DNA of 64,000 nucleotides from JANNMJ01 sp031425525 (GCA_031425525.1 JANPJM010000069.1:137561-201560), one strand, 5' to 3'. Positions 1 through 8,724 are shown, counted from the first letter of the stretch. Notes: generated by a model from the sequence alone, not told the origin. Numbers and translations are program-made.

Positions 1-1
1 T

Positions 2-568
2 CACGATACCTACTTCGTCGTCGCTCACTTTCACTTGGTGATGGGTTCTTCGGCGTTCTTCGGGATGTTTGCGGGGGTGTATCACTGGTTCCCGAAAATG
101 TTTGGCCGGATGCTCGATGAGAAGCTCGGCTACATCCACTTTTGGCTTACGTTCTTGGGGGTGTACCTGGTGTTCCTGCCGATGCACTACGTCGGCATCG
201 CCGGTTTCCCGCGCCGCTACTACGCCTGGACGGGCTTCGACACGTTCTCGACCTTCGCCGACCTGAACATGTTCATCTCTGTGGCGGCTATCCTGTCGTT
301 CGTTGCGCAATTCGTGTTCATCTTCAACTTCGTGTACTCCATCTTCCGTGGCCGTCGCGCTACCCAGAACCCCTGGAATTCGACGACCCTCGAATGGACG
401 ACGCCCGTCGAAGGCATCCACGGCAACTGGCCGGGCGCTATCCCTGCGGTTCACCGCTGGCCCTACGATTATTCGAAGCCCGGCGCCGCCGACGATTTTA
501 TCCCGCAGACGGTGCCATTCTCGGCTACTACTTCCTCCAACCTGCCCCACGAGCAGGAAGGCGAATAG
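2..568 (+). CDS. coxA: Cytochrome c oxidase subunit I, C-terminal part (cut by window edge)
   Basis: Membrane subunit of the aa3-type heme-copper oxidase that reduces oxygen to water. The reading frame is open from base 2 and begins with HDTYFVVAHFHLV, the helix X signature whose two histidines in HFH bind heme a3 and heme a. Three further hydrophobic segments follow, then a polar cytoplasmic tail ending at a TAG. The N-terminal two thirds, with the copper-B histidines, lie outside the window, and coxB is expected just upstream (inference). A strong terminator follows, so ctaA is probably transcribed separately or by read-through. Identification is secure. Confidence 0.95.
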   Translation, partial: HDTYFVVAHFHLVMGSSAFFGMFAGVYHWFPKMFGRMLDEKLGYIHFWLTFLGVYLVFLPMHYVGIAGFPRRYYAWTGFDTFSTFADLNMFISVAAILSFVAQFVFIFNFVYSIFRGRRATQNPWNSTTLEWTTPVEGIHGNWPGAIPAVHRWPYDYSKPGAADDFIPQTVPFSATTSSNLPHEQEGE

Positions 569-591
569 CACTGCTGCACTGCTGAATTCCC

Positions 592-623
592 AAACGGGCC
601 GCCTTCACCGGCGGCCCGTTTTT
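592..623 (+). terminator. Rho-independent terminator after coxA
   Basis: A 12-bp GC-rich stem (AAACGGGCCGCC pairing with GGCGGCCCGTTT) with a 6-base loop, followed by T residues, 24 bases after the coxA stop. Confidence 0.85.
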
Positions 624-724
624 GTGTCGTCCAACGTGGCGGGCTCTGTCCCCAGAGCCGCGTTGAAACAACCCACCATCATTCATTCACGCGGCGCCGA
701 GACGGCGCTCGCTACGTAAAATCT

Positions 725-1864
725 GTGTCAGCCGCCCTTCCCCGCTTCCGCCGAATCAGCTTTCTCACGCTCGCCAGTGTATATCTGCTGATTCTCGTCG
801 GCGGCATCGTGCGCGGCACGGGCGCCGGCATGGGTTGCCCCGATTGGCCCAAGTGCTTCGGCCGCTGGGTGCCGCCCACTTCTGAAAGCGAGTTGCCCCG
901 CACGTACAAAGAAGATTACCGGCGCGGCCGAATCGCCAAAAATCAGGCAGTGGCCGCTCGCCTCGACCGCCTCGGTTTCGACCAGGTAGCCGAAAATATC
1001 TTCCGGCATCCGGCCTCGTTCATCGAAACCGATTTCAACGTCGTCAAGACTTGGATCGAATACATCAACCGGCTCGTGGGCGCGCTGATCGGCTTGTTCA
1101 TCCTGCTCACGTTCTGGCGCTCGTGGGCGCTGTGGCGCATCGACAAATCCATCCCCCTCAGCGCCGGTTTGGCCGTGCTAACGGTGGGCGTACAAGGTTG
1201 GCTGGGGTCGTTGGTGGTGAGTACCAACCTGGTGCCTGCCCTCGTGACGTGGCATATGGCGTTGGCGTTAGGGCTGCTGCTGCTATTGCATTACGCCCAT
1301 CATACGGCAGAAAATTATGCATCGCCACGGGCTGTAACCCCTACAATTGAAAAATCCGCCGACCGCAACTTGGTGCCACTGGCGTGGAGCTTTACGGCGT
1401 TGGTTTTCGGCCAGATCATTCTGGGCACGCAAGTCCGCGAAGGGATTGATGTGGTGGCAAGCCGCCTCAACTACCTCAACCGCGACCTGTGGATCGAGCG
1501 CCTCGGCCCCGAATTCAGCTATCACCGCGCGCTTTCGACGTTGCTGCTGCTCGCGGGCGTGTGGGTGGGCTACCGCGCGTGGCAAACCGGCGAGCGCCGC
1601 CTACGCCGCAACGCTGCTTGGGTGGGCGCTTTATTACTGCTGAACCCGATAGTTGGCGTTGCGCTGGCGACCTTTGCAGTGCCCGCGTGGTTACAGCCCA
1701 TCCATTTGGTGGTGGGCACGGGGTTGTTTGGCGCGGCGGTGCTGGTGGCGTTGGCCGCTGGGTCAGCCTCTGCGGCGGCCATCAGCGCAGCCGATGAGCA
1801 GGGCGCAGCATCGCCGGGTAGTCGCAATTCAGCGGCGCCCAGTCAAGTAGCGACGGTACAGTGA
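725..1864 (+). CDS. ctaA: Heme A synthase (COX15/CtaA family)
   Basis: Integral membrane enzyme that oxidises the C8 methyl of heme O to make heme A for the neighbouring aa3 oxidase. 379 residues, about eight hydrophobic segments in two four-helix halves. Seen: the periplasmic cysteine pair GCPDWPKC near residue 37; EYINR near residue 110, where the family glutamate is present but the usual following heme-ligand histidine is asparagine; and histidines in VTWHMAL, EFSYHRALS and QPIHLVVG. The start is GTG at 725; no nearby in-frame ATG fits the first helix. Its stop overlaps the ctaB start by four bases, so the two are translationally coupled. The C-terminal 35 residues are Ala/Ser-rich and probably disordered. 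Confidence 0.93.
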   Translation: MSAALPRFRRISFLTLASVYLLILVGGIVRGTGAGMGCPDWPKCFGRWVPPTSESELPRTYKEDYRRGRIAKNQAVAARLDRLGFDQVAENIFRHPASFIETDFNVVKTWIEYINRLVGALIGLFILLTFWRSWALWRIDKSIPLSAGLAVLTVGVQGWLGSLVVSTNLVPALVTWHMALALGLLLLLHYAHHTAENYASPRAVTPTIEKSADRNLVPLAWSFTALVFGQIILGTQVREGIDVVASRLNYLNRDLWIERLGPEFSYHRALSTLLLLAGVWVGYRAWQTGERRLRRNAAWVGALLLLNPIVGVALATFAVPAWLQPIHLVVGTGLFGAAVLVALAAGSASAAAISAADEQGAASPGSRNSAAPSQVATVQ

Positions 1865-2724
1865 TCAAAACCTACGTTCGGGCTTACGCCCAACTGCTCA
1901 AGTTTCGCCTGTCGTTTCTGGTGGCCTTTTCGAGCGCCATCGGCTACGGCTTGGGCACCACGCACCCCACGTGGCTTAACACGGCGCTCGTGATGCTCGC
2001 GGGGCTGCTCGTGACGGGCTCGGCCAACACGATCAACCAAATCCTCGAAATCGACCGCGATAAGCTGATGAAGCGCACCGCGAAGCGCCCGCTGCCCGAA
2101 GCGCGCATCGGCGCGCAACACGCGGCGGTTTTCGCGGCACTTATCGGGGTGGCGGGGCTGCTGATTCTGGGGCTGCGTTTCAACGCTACGGCGGCGGCAC
2201 TGTCGCTGGTTTCGCTGATTTTATACGCGTTCATCTACACGCCGCTCAAGCGCATTACGCCGCTGTGCGTGGCGGTGGGCGCCATTCCGGGGGGTATGCC
2301 GCCGATGATCGGGTACGTGGCGGCGCAGGCTACCGGCGCCATCGGGGCGGAGGCGTGGGTGCTGTTCGGCATTCAGTTTCTGTGGCAATTTCCGCACTTC
2401 TGGGCCATTGCGTGGGTTCTGGACGACGATTACAAAGCCGCCGGTTTTCGGATGTTGCCCTTCGACGGCGCCAAAGACCTGCGTACCGCGTTCCAGATCA
2501 TGATCTACACGCTGACGCTCTTGCCGGTCAGCTTACTGCCGATGCTCCTCAAAATGACCGGCAGCACCTACGCGATGATCGCGGTGGTGTGCGGCGTGCT
2601 GTTCCTGGCGCAAACCTTTTACCTGATGCTTACCTGCACGAAAAAAGCGGCGATGAACATTATGTTCGGCTCGTTTTTATACTTGCCTATTGTGCAGATT
2701 GCACTGGTGTTCGATAAAATTTAG
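1861..2724 (+). CDS. ctaB: Protoheme IX farnesyltransferase (heme O synthase)
   Basis: UbiA-family membrane prenyltransferase that adds farnesyl to heme B giving heme O, the substrate of CtaA just upstream. 287 residues with about nine hydrophobic segments. The Mg-pyrophosphate motif region reads NTINQILEIDRDKLMKRT at about residues 60-77, followed by AKRPLP, and the second conserved loop is YTPLKRITP. Start is GTG at 1861 inside the ctaA stop region (GTGA overlap). Length and motifs are normal for the family. Confidence 0.95.
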   Translation: MIKTYVRAYAQLLKFRLSFLVAFSSAIGYGLGTTHPTWLNTALVMLAGLLVTGSANTINQILEIDRDKLMKRTAKRPLPEARIGAQHAAVFAALIGVAGLLILGLRFNATAAALSLVSLILYAFIYTPLKRITPLCVAVGAIPGGMPPMIGYVAAQATGAIGAEAWVLFGIQFLWQFPHFWAIAWVLDDDYKAAGFRMLPFDGAKDLRTAFQIMIYTLTLLPVSLLPMLLKMTGSTYAMIAVVCGVLFLAQTFYLMLTCTKKAAMNIMFGSFLYLPIVQIALVFDKI

Positions 2725-2782
2725 TTGATGGTTGTCGGTTGATGGTTCCTTAACCTACCAACCACCAACCATCAACCATCAA
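2725..2782. repeat. Intergenic inverted repeat, locus A (ctaB/coxC-like)
   Basis: Fills the gap between the ctaB stop and the next ATG. The left arm 2725-2747 is made of GTTGATGG-like words. The right arm 2760-2782 is its reverse complement at 20 of 23 positions; the loop is 12 bases. The right arm ends five bases before the start codon. It belongs to the architectural family described in the findings. Confidence 0.85.
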
Positions 2783-2787
2783 CCAAT

Positions 2788-3384
2788 ATGACTGATTTCC
2801 TTTCTCCCGCCGAGCTTGACCAGAAAGAGCCGGCCTTTGGCGTACACCCGCTCAAGTTTCTGTTGTGGTTGCTAATCATCTCGTCGTCGATGTCGTTCGC
2901 GGCGTACACCAGCGGCTACATCGTGCGGAAAGGTGAAGGCAACTGGCTGGAGTTCGCACTTCCGGCGAGATTGTATTTTTCTTCGATTGTGATTTTACTC
3001 TCGTCGTTCACGATGCAGGGCGCGCTCATCGCAGCCCGGCGCGACAATGTTCGTCTTACCCAACTGCTGCTGTTGTCGACGCTGCTGCTCGGCGGCGTGT
3101 TTTTGGTGAGCCAGTGGCAGGCGTGGGGCGAACTGGTGGCCAGCAACATCTTTTTTGCCGGCCCTACGGCTAATCCGGCCGGGTCGTTCGTGTACGTGCT
3201 GACGGGTTTTCACGCTTTTCACATCCTCTGTGCGTTCATTTTTTTGACGACCATTCTACGGATGGCGCTCCAGTATAAAGTGCATTCCAAGGCGGTTTTG
3301 TGGATTGAGCTGTGTACGATCTTCTGGCATTTTCTCGGCGGGCTTTGGCTCTACCTGCATCTGTTCCTACTTTTGAACCGTTAA
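2788..3384 (+). CDS. Heme-copper oxidase subunit III family protein (first copy)
   Basis: 198 residues with five to six predicted membrane helices, of the cytochrome c oxidase subunit III superfamily. Seen: GFHAFHILCAF in the penultimate helix and FWHFLGGLWLYLHLFL at the C-terminus, matching the family pattern with less conservation than the second copy downstream. It lacks the Gln-Ala-Trp-Glu-Trp element found in that copy. Two tandem subunit III genes are common in Bacteroidota oxidase operons. ATG start immediately after inverted repeat A. It probably acts as a structural subunit next to CoxA (inference). Confidence 0.88.
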   Translation: MTDFLSPAELDQKEPAFGVHPLKFLLWLLIISSSMSFAAYTSGYIVRKGEGNWLEFALPARLYFSSIVILLSSFTMQGALIAARRDNVRLTQLLLLSTLLLGGVFLVSQWQAWGELVASNIFFAGPTANPAGSFVYVLTGFHAFHILCAFIFLTTILRMALQYKVHSKAVLWIELCTIFWHFLGGLWLYLHLFLLLNR

Positions 3385-3416
3385 ACCCGGCTCCGGCCGT
3401 TTCGCCCATTGGCGAA

Positions 3417-4229
3417 ATGGCTCACCCTCGGCCCTCCAACCCCCGCGCGATGCACGCACCGACCCTCAATCCGACCCCGGATTCGCTAACGACTCAGACC
3501 CTGGAAGCCCCCCGGACTGGTACCTGGGATGGCGGCAACGAACCTCTCAAAGCGAGCTACGGCAAGCTGATGATGTGGTTCTTCCTACTCTCCGACGCTT
3601 TTTCGTTTTCGGCGTTCCTCACGGCATACGGCCTGATTCGGCACGCGCACCCGGCGTACCAAGGTACGAGCGCGGCGTTCAAGTTTTCGCAAGCCTATTG
3701 GCCGATCCCGGATCGCGTGTTCAACGCGTTCCCGTTTGCCGGGGAAGCTGACCTGCCGCTCGCGTTCGTCGCGCTGATGACGATGATCCTCATTTTCTCG
3801 TCGGTCACGATGGTACTAGCTGTTGAGGCCGGCCACCGCCGCGACCGCGAAGACGTGCAGAAATGGCTGATGTGGACGATCCTGTTCGGTTCGGCGTTCG
3901 TCGGCTCACAGGCGTGGGAGTGGACGCACTTTATCCACGGCGCGCACCACGGCTCGGCTCTGGTAGAAGGCACTACGTTCTTCGGCGCCAACCTTGCTCA
4001 GAATCAGTACGGCCCGGTGCTTTTCGCCGATCTGTTCTTCTTCATCACGGGCTTCCATGGCACGCACGTGACATCGGGCATCATCATGCTCATCATCGTG
4101 TTCCTCAATACCGTAAACGGCACCTACGAACGTCGGGGCCACTACGAGATGGTCGAAAAAATCGGCCTCTACTGGCACTTCGTCGATCTGGTGTGGGTGT
4201 TCGTGTTCACGTTCTTTTACCTCGTCTAA
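3417..4229 (+). CDS. coxC: Cytochrome c oxidase subunit III (second copy)
   Basis: The more canonical subunit III, which surrounds subunit I and stabilises the oxidase. 270 residues from the ATG at 3417; a second in-frame ATG at 3450 would remove 11 residues and is equally possible. The frame is open further upstream inside the preceding gene, but that is unlikely to be translated. Seen: about 40 polar residues at the N-terminus, five to six membrane helices, SQAWEWTHF, GFHGTHVTSG and the C-terminal YWHFVDLVWVFVF, which is the classical subunit III ending. Followed by inverted repeat B and subunit IV. Confidence 0.93.
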   Translation: MAHPRPSNPRAMHAPTLNPTPDSLTTQTLEAPRTGTWDGGNEPLKASYGKLMMWFFLLSDAFSFSAFLTAYGLIRHAHPAYQGTSAAFKFSQAYWPIPDRVFNAFPFAGEADLPLAFVALMTMILIFSSVTMVLAVEAGHRRDREDVQKWLMWTILFGSAFVGSQAWEWTHFIHGAHHGSALVEGTTFFGANLAQNQYGPVLFADLFFFITGFHGTHVTSGIIMLIIVFLNTVNGTYERRGHYEMVEKIGLYWHFVDLVWVFVFTFFYLV

Positions 4230-4233
4230 TTTA

Positions 4234-4324
4234 GTTGAGTAGAGGAGTTAGGTGAGCAGATGAGTAGATAGCCTAAGCGTACCTACTCATCTGCTCACTT
4301 ACCCAGCTACTCATCCTCTTCTAC
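4234..4324. repeat. Intergenic inverted repeat, locus B (coxC/subunit IV)
   Basis: Spans nearly the whole gap between coxC and the next ATG. Core arms 4249-4267 and 4283-4301 match at 18 of 19 positions (words such as GATGAGTAG). Outer arms (GTAGAGGAG and CTCTTCTAC) pair loosely. The C/A/T-rich right arm ends one base before the start codon. Confidence 0.85.
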
Positions 4325-4325
4325 A

Positions 4326-4667
4326 ATGGCACACTCTCACGATCACGACTTGGCGCCCGGCGAAATCGCCCCCGCCAACACCGGCCACATCTGGAAAACG
4401 TTCTGGGTATTGGTCGGCATCACGGCAGTAGAATTCGTTTTCGTTTTCTTCATGGCCGCCGGCTCGATGCGGAACGCGATTTTTATCGTGCTCACCATCT
4501 TTAAGGCGTTCTTCATCGTCGGCGAGTTTATGCACTTGAAGCATGAGGTGAAGGGCTTGATCTGGTCGATTCTCATTCCGATGGGGTTGGTGGTCTGGCT
4601 CGTCGTGGCACTCGTCACGGAAGGTTCCTTCCTGAGTTCGGGCGTCGGTACGATGCTCAACCGCTAA
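4326..4667 (+). CDS. Prokaryotic cytochrome c oxidase subunit IV family protein
   Basis: 113 residues with three hydrophobic segments, matching the small COX4_pro family found after subunit III in Bacteroidota. The N-terminus is His-rich (HSHDHD), followed by helices near residues 20-45, 47-70 and 80-105, with the conserved pair EFMHLKHE between the second and third. It is a small accessory membrane subunit of the oxidase. The next gene starts 12 bases after its stop, so the two are co-transcribed. Confidence 0.88.
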   Translation: MAHSHDHDLAPGEIAPANTGHIWKTFWVLVGITAVEFVFVFFMAAGSMRNAIFIVLTIFKAFFIVGEFMHLKHEVKGLIWSILIPMGLVVWLVVALVTEGSFLSSGVGTMLNR

Positions 4668-4679
4668 CCCGCCGCCTGA

Positions 4680-5363
4680 ATGAAGGGCCAGAAAGTACTC
4701 TTGCTGGGCATCCTGTTGCTGATGCCCGTTCTGGCCTTTCTCTTTCTGCGATCTTTCGGGCGTAATGCCTACAAGCTGCGCACCTACCTGCCCGAGTCGG
4801 TCACGACGGCGCGGCCGGCGGGTGCGCAGTCCGTTTCCGGCGGCACAGGGGCGGCTTCGGATACCGTTTTTCACCGCGTCGAGGATGCCGTGGCGTTGAC
4901 TGCCGCCACCGGGCAACCATTCAGCCCGGCCCGCGAGCTGGCGGGGCAAGTGGTCGTCCTCGGTTTCGGCCGCGATGCCACCTTCTCCGACCGTGCCGAC
5001 CTCGCTATCGTGCGCGGCCTACGGCGCGTGCAGGAGCGGTACCAAGAGCGCCCGGCTGTCAAGCTGCTGCTCGTGGCGCCCGAACCCGCCACCGGCCTGG
5101 CCGCACTCGCCGAGCGCAGCGGCGCCATCAGCGGCAAATGGACGTTTGCGAGCGCCGCGCCCATCACGCTCACGCACCTGCGTACCGAGCTACGCGATTC
5201 AGCGGCGCTGGCAAACCCGGCGGCCCCGTCGCGGTTATGGCTTCTCGACCGTGAGCGCCACCTGCGCGGCATCTACACGCCTACCGACCCCCGCGAAATC
5301 GACCGGCTGCTGACGGAGATTGATGTTTTGTTGAAGATTGAAAAAAACCCGGTGCGGCCGTAG
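4680..5363 (+). CDS. SCO1/SenC-like membrane-anchored thioredoxin-fold protein without the copper motif
   Basis: 227 residues: an N-terminal membrane anchor (about residues 5-25), then a periplasmic domain of thioredoxin-like outline. SCO proteins deliver copper to the CuA site through CxxxC and a later histidine. Here the segment that should carry CxxxC reads GFGRDATFSDRAD, with no cysteine, and the whole protein has none. Its position after subunit IV is the usual SCO position, and the C-terminal strand pattern (RLWLLDRERHLRGIY, then DPREIDRLLTEI) resembles SCO family ends. I infer a degenerate SCO paralogue or an assembly factor with a structural role. Fold assignment is moderately confident; function is unknown. 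Confidence 0.65.
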   Translation: MKGQKVLLLGILLLMPVLAFLFLRSFGRNAYKLRTYLPESVTTARPAGAQSVSGGTGAASDTVFHRVEDAVALTAATGQPFSPARELAGQVVVLGFGRDATFSDRADLAIVRGLRRVQERYQERPAVKLLLVAPEPATGLAALAERSGAISGKWTFASAAPITLTHLRTELRDSAALANPAAPSRLWLLDRERHLRGIYTPTDPREIDRLLTEIDVLLKIEKNPVRP

Positions 5364-5395
5364 GAGTTTGCTTAGTGGTTGTAGCACAATACGTC

Positions 5396-5574
5396 TTGTC
5401 ATTGCGCGGAGGCTTGGAGCATGCCCCGAGCGAAGCGTGGTGGACGAAGCAATTCGGCGCACGTTACACGGCAACGGCACTATGGCAGCATTCGCCGGAT
5501 AGGCACGTCCCTTCGACTACGCAGACGACAGATGAAGGGTAAGCTGTCGCAAAGCCTCTTCCTCGCAATGACAA
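5396..5574. repeat. Interspersed palindromic repeat (TTGTCATTGCG ends)
   Basis: Terminal inverted repeats TTGTCATTGCG (5396-5406) and CGCAATGACAA (5564-5574) bound a 179-bp intergenic element with internal short hairpins and the word GACGAAGCAAT. This resembles the widespread non-coding CATTGCGAGG type of interspersed repeat. It occupies most of the 296-bp gap before the DUF420 gene. No gene is seen in the gap. Confidence 0.7.
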
Positions 5575-5659
5575 ATATGGGGTAATTGCTGATTAACCGC
5601 TTAATGGTGAGCGATGTCCCCCAAACGACTGCACACAAACCCGCTTCTCACCCCGCCTA

Positions 5660-6229
5660 ATGCAAACCTCCATTTCTAACACTCCGCCATCAACCGAGCC
5701 CATCAATAACGCCTTCTACAAGCGCCTGATGATCGGGCTGGGCGTGCTGGTGCCGGGGCTCGTGGCCATTCTCTACAGTTTCCCCGGCGCATTCCAGATT
5801 CCCGGTGTGAAGGTGAGTTTTCTGCCGCCGCTCATCGCCGTCATCAACTCGCTTACGGCGCTGGTGCTGGTGCTGGGCTACGTGTTCATTCGGCGGAAAA
5901 ACGTGGCGGCGCACCGCGCAATGATGGGCACGGCTTTCGGCCTCGGCGCGGTGTTTCTGCTGGCGTACGTGGCGTACCACTCACAGGCGCCGCAGACGCG
6001 ATTTCCGGCGCTGGGCCTCCTCAAAACCGTGTATCTGACGTTGTTGACGAGCCATATTCTGCTCGCTATTGTCACCGTCGGGCTGGTGTTGTTTACGCTG
6101 TATTTCGCCCTGACGCAGCAGTTTGTCCGGCATCGGCGGTTGGCCCGCTGGACGTTCCCGATCTGGCTCTACGTCTCGGTAACGGGAGTAATCGTGTATT
6201 TTATGATTGCGCCGTATTACCCGGTCTAG
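5660..6229 (+). CDS. DUF420 membrane protein (CtaM/YozB-like oxidase assembly factor)
   Basis: 189 residues with five predicted membrane helices. DUF420 proteins are found with cytochrome oxidase genes, and the Firmicutes member CtaM is needed for assembly of heme A oxidases. Conserved-looking histidines are seen in NVAAHRAMM, AYHSQAP, TSHILLA and FVRHRRLARWTFP, followed by a final helix. ATG start at 5660 after the repeat. Position at the end of the cox operon supports an oxidase assembly role (inference). Confidence 0.85.
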   Translation: MQTSISNTPPSTEPINNAFYKRLMIGLGVLVPGLVAILYSFPGAFQIPGVKVSFLPPLIAVINSLTALVLVLGYVFIRRKNVAAHRAMMGTAFGLGAVFLLAYVAYHSQAPQTRFPALGLLKTVYLTLLTSHILLAIVTVGLVLFTLYFALTQQFVRHRRLARWTFPIWLYVSVTGVIVYFMIAPYYPV

Positions 6230-6246
6230 CAAATTCGTAGCACCAA

Positions 6247-6464
6247 GACTCCACACCCCGGAGGGGGAGGAGTGGCCCCCTTCGTTCCTCAGGATAAACT
6301 CCGGGCCGGGGTGGCGACCACGGTAGCTGCGGGATAACTTGGGTAGAAGCACCAAAGTCAAGGATAAACCCTGAATCGTCGACCCCTCTAGCGCCCTCTG
6401 CGCGCGTCGCCCCACCCCGTCTGGCCTTCGGCCAGCCACCCTGCCCCCTCCGGAGCGGGGAGTC
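6247..6464. repeat. Composite palindromic repeat element (degenerate)
   Basis: A 218-bp imperfect palindrome between DUF420 and queA, which converge. Ends are GACTCC and GGAGTC; arms contain CCGGAGGGGG and its complement and CCGGGGTGGCGAC against GTCGCCCCACCCCG. Side hairpins such as GGCCTTCGGCC branch off the main stem. The architecture matches the two copies at 54.7-55.2 kb. Confidence 0.65.
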
Positions 6465-6483
6465 CGTAGAAATGAAAAGGCCG

Positions 6484-7731
6484 TTAGGGCAGCAATAACG
6501 ACGAATCGCCGTAGCTCAAAAACCGGTACTCGTGCGCCAGTGCGTGGGCGTACACCTCGCGCCACCGCTCGCCGATGAGCGCCGCCACGAGCAGTAACAA
6601 CGTCGATTCGGGTTGATGGAAGTTCGTAATCAGCCCCCCAATCACGCGGTAGCGGTAGCCCGGCGCAATGAGCAGATGCGTGGTGGCGGCGAGTGCCGTC
6701 AGTCCTTGCTGGTCGAGGTATTCGACCAAGGCATCAATGGCTTCCAGCGCAGGTAGCGCGGGCGCATCCGCAGCGTAGGGCGCCCATTGCGGCAGCACAG
6801 CGCTCCACGCATGGCCTTGCGCCAGGCGTGCACCCAGCCAATACAGGCTTTCGAGGGTGCGCGCGGAGGTGGTGCCCACCGCCAACACCGGCCGTCCCGC
6901 CGCCAATGCGGCGCGAAGCTGATGCAGGGCAGCCGCGCTCACGCTGATGATTTCGCCGTGCATCGCGTGGTCGTCCATCGCATCGGCTTTTACCGGCCGG
7001 AACGTCCCCGCCCCAACGTGCAGCGTCACGTGGGCGGCCTCTACACCGCGCGCGGCTAAGGCTTCCAGGACGGCGGGCGTGAAGTGCAGCCCGGCCGTGG
7101 GCGCGGCCACGGCGCCTTCGTGGCGGGCGTACACGGTTTGATAGCGGGCGAGGTCGGCGGCGTCGGCTTCGCGGTGGAGGTAGGGGGGAAGCGGCAGCTT
7201 GCCGGCCAGCTCCAATACCTCCGAAAAAGTGCGCTCGGTCGGTGTCCAAGTGAAACGCACGAGCGGCTGGCCGTCGGGCGTTTCGCCCGCCACCGTGGCC
7301 GTGAGCAGGCCGCCATCGGCCCCCAGCGGCAGGGTGAGGGCGGCGCCGTCGCGCCATTTCTTGCGGTTCCCGATCAGGCAGCACCAAGTGGCGCCATCGG
7401 TCGTGCGGTCGCCGGTTTGGCGCAACGCGGCCTCCAGCGCCTGGCCGTGTGGTTCGAGGCAAAACACCTCGATGGAAGTGCCGGACGTCTTCTGAAACCG
7501 GAGCCGGGCGCGCACCACGCGGGTGTCGTTGAAGACGAGGAGCGCATCAGTGGGCAGCAGCGCGGGGAGGTCGCGGAAGCCGTGATCGGCGAGCGGCGCG
7601 GCGCCCCGGCAAACGAGCAGCTTCGATTCGTCGCGGGTGGCGAGCGGGTGCTTGGCGATGCGCGCGTCGGGGAGGTCGTACGCGAAATCGGCGATGCGCA
7701 AGCGGCGCGGGTCAGGGGGCGCAAAGGACAT
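6484..7731 (-). CDS. queA: S-adenosylmethionine:tRNA ribosyltransferase-isomerase (QueA)
   Basis: Transfers and isomerises the ribosyl part of SAM onto 7-aminomethyl-7-deazaguanine in tRNA, giving epoxyqueuosine. 415 residues, longer than the roughly 350 of Escherichia coli QueA, through extra loops. Family signatures seen: DLPDARIAKHP near the N-terminus, LLVFNDTRVVRARL, APTAGLHFTP, HVGAGTFRPVKAD, the HAMHGE segment, ITNFHQPESTLLLLVAAL and the final YGDSSLLLP. ATG start at 7731. No other queuosine gene lies nearby, so it appears to be a stand-alone gene. Confidence 0.95.
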   Translation of the reverse strand: MSFAPPDPRRLRIADFAYDLPDARIAKHPLATRDESKLLVCRGAAPLADHGFRDLPALLPTDALLVFNDTRVVRARLRFQKTSGTSIEVFCLEPHGQALEAALRQTGDRTTDGATWCCLIGNRKKWRDGAALTLPLGADGGLLTATVAGETPDGQPLVRFTWTPTERTFSEVLELAGKLPLPPYLHREADAADLARYQTVYARHEGAVAAPTAGLHFTPAVLEALAARGVEAAHVTLHVGAGTFRPVKADAMDDHAMHGEIISVSAAALHQLRAALAAGRPVLAVGTTSARTLESLYWLGARLAQGHAWSAVLPQWAPYAADAPALPALEAIDALVEYLDQQGLTALAATTHLLIAPGYRYRVIGGLITNFHQPESTLLLLVAALIGERWREVYAHALAHEYRFLSYGDSSLLLP

Positions 7732-7785
7732 GCGGGCGCGGGGAATCCCGGCAAATTTCCGGGGGCTACTGAAATCAGAAAACGG

Positions 7786-8595
7786 TTATTCGGGCAGTTT
7801 CTCGAAGATCAGCAGGTGCTGGCGTGGCAGCGTTTCGCGGGCTTCGCGGAAGGCCAGACCGGCGGCGGTCAATTCCTTGCGGCACTGCTCAGTAGTCATT
7901 TTGTGGACAGCTTTTACGGGAATTTTGGCGTCTTCGGCGCGGTACTCGACCAGCACCACGCGGCCTTTCGGGCGCAGCGCGCGCACCACCCCGGCGAGCA
8001 TTTCCTTAGGGTAGGCAAACTCGTGGTAGGCATCGACCATCAGTGCAACATCGACGGAATTAGGCGCCAGATTTGGGTTTTGCGTGGTGCCGTGAACGGG
8101 CTTTACGTTGGTGAGGCGCCGACTCATCACGTCGTTGGTGAGGCGCAGCATCTGCTGCGGTTGCAGCTCGACGGCAAAGACCTGCCCTTGCGGCACCAGC
8201 GGCGCCAACCGAAACGAGAGGTACCCGGTACCGGCGCCGATGTCGGCCACTTCATCGGTGGGCTTTAGGTTCAGGGCTTTGAGCAGCAAATCGGGCCGCT
8301 CTTCGGCTTCGCGGGTGGCGCGCTCGAAATGGGCGGCGCTCTCGTGGCCTTGCACGCGAGCAATCTGGCGGCCCATGTAGCGGCGGGCAATGCCGTTGGG
8401 GTCGAGCGGGGCGTCGGCGGCCGGGGCGGGCGCGAATACCGGCGGCGCGGGCGTTGCTCTGGCTTTCGGCAACGATGGCCGCTCGGAGGGCGCTACGTTG
8501 GCCGCCGCATCGGAGGGCGTGTTTTCTGATTGCGTCGAGGTGCAGCCGGCCAGCAGGGCCAGCCCCAGCACACAGCGGGAGACGATGGGGTTCAC
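7786..8595 (-). CDS. Methyltransferase-like lipoprotein (first of tandem pair)
   Basis: 269 residues from a GTG at 8595, giving a lipoprotein signal ending in LALLAGC; a longer frame runs upstream but would bury the signal. After about 60 low-complexity residues there is a DPNGIARRYMGRQIA segment, then a Rossmann-type SAM-binding motif VADIGAGTGYLSFRLA, the acidic loop VFAVELQPQQ, and VDAYHEFAYPKEML. The class I methyltransferase fold is clear. Export to the cell envelope, where SAM is not expected, makes the function puzzling. The next gene upstream in transcription is a paralogue with the same layout. Substrate unknown. Confidence 0.8.
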   Translation of the reverse strand: MNPIVSRCVLGLALLAGCTSTQSENTPSDAAANVAPSERPSLPKARATPAPPVFAPAPAADAPLDPNGIARRYMGRQIARVQGHESAAHFERATREAEERPDLLLKALNLKPTDEVADIGAGTGYLSFRLAPLVPQGQVFAVELQPQQMLRLTNDVMSRRLTNVKPVHGTTQNPNLAPNSVDVALMVDAYHEFAYPKEMLAGVVRALRPKGRVVLVEYRAEDAKIPVKAVHKMTTEQCRKELTAAGLAFREARETLPRQHLLIFEKLPE

Positions 8596-8724
8596 GGGAA
8601 ATAAACGAAAAAGCAGCAGAAAGGGCGCGACAGGGAAGGAGGAGAGAGGGGCGCCGACGACGGACGACCGCACGGCCCTACAAAAGTCGGCTACAAATCA
8701 GCCATTTCCGTCGGGCACCAGTTG

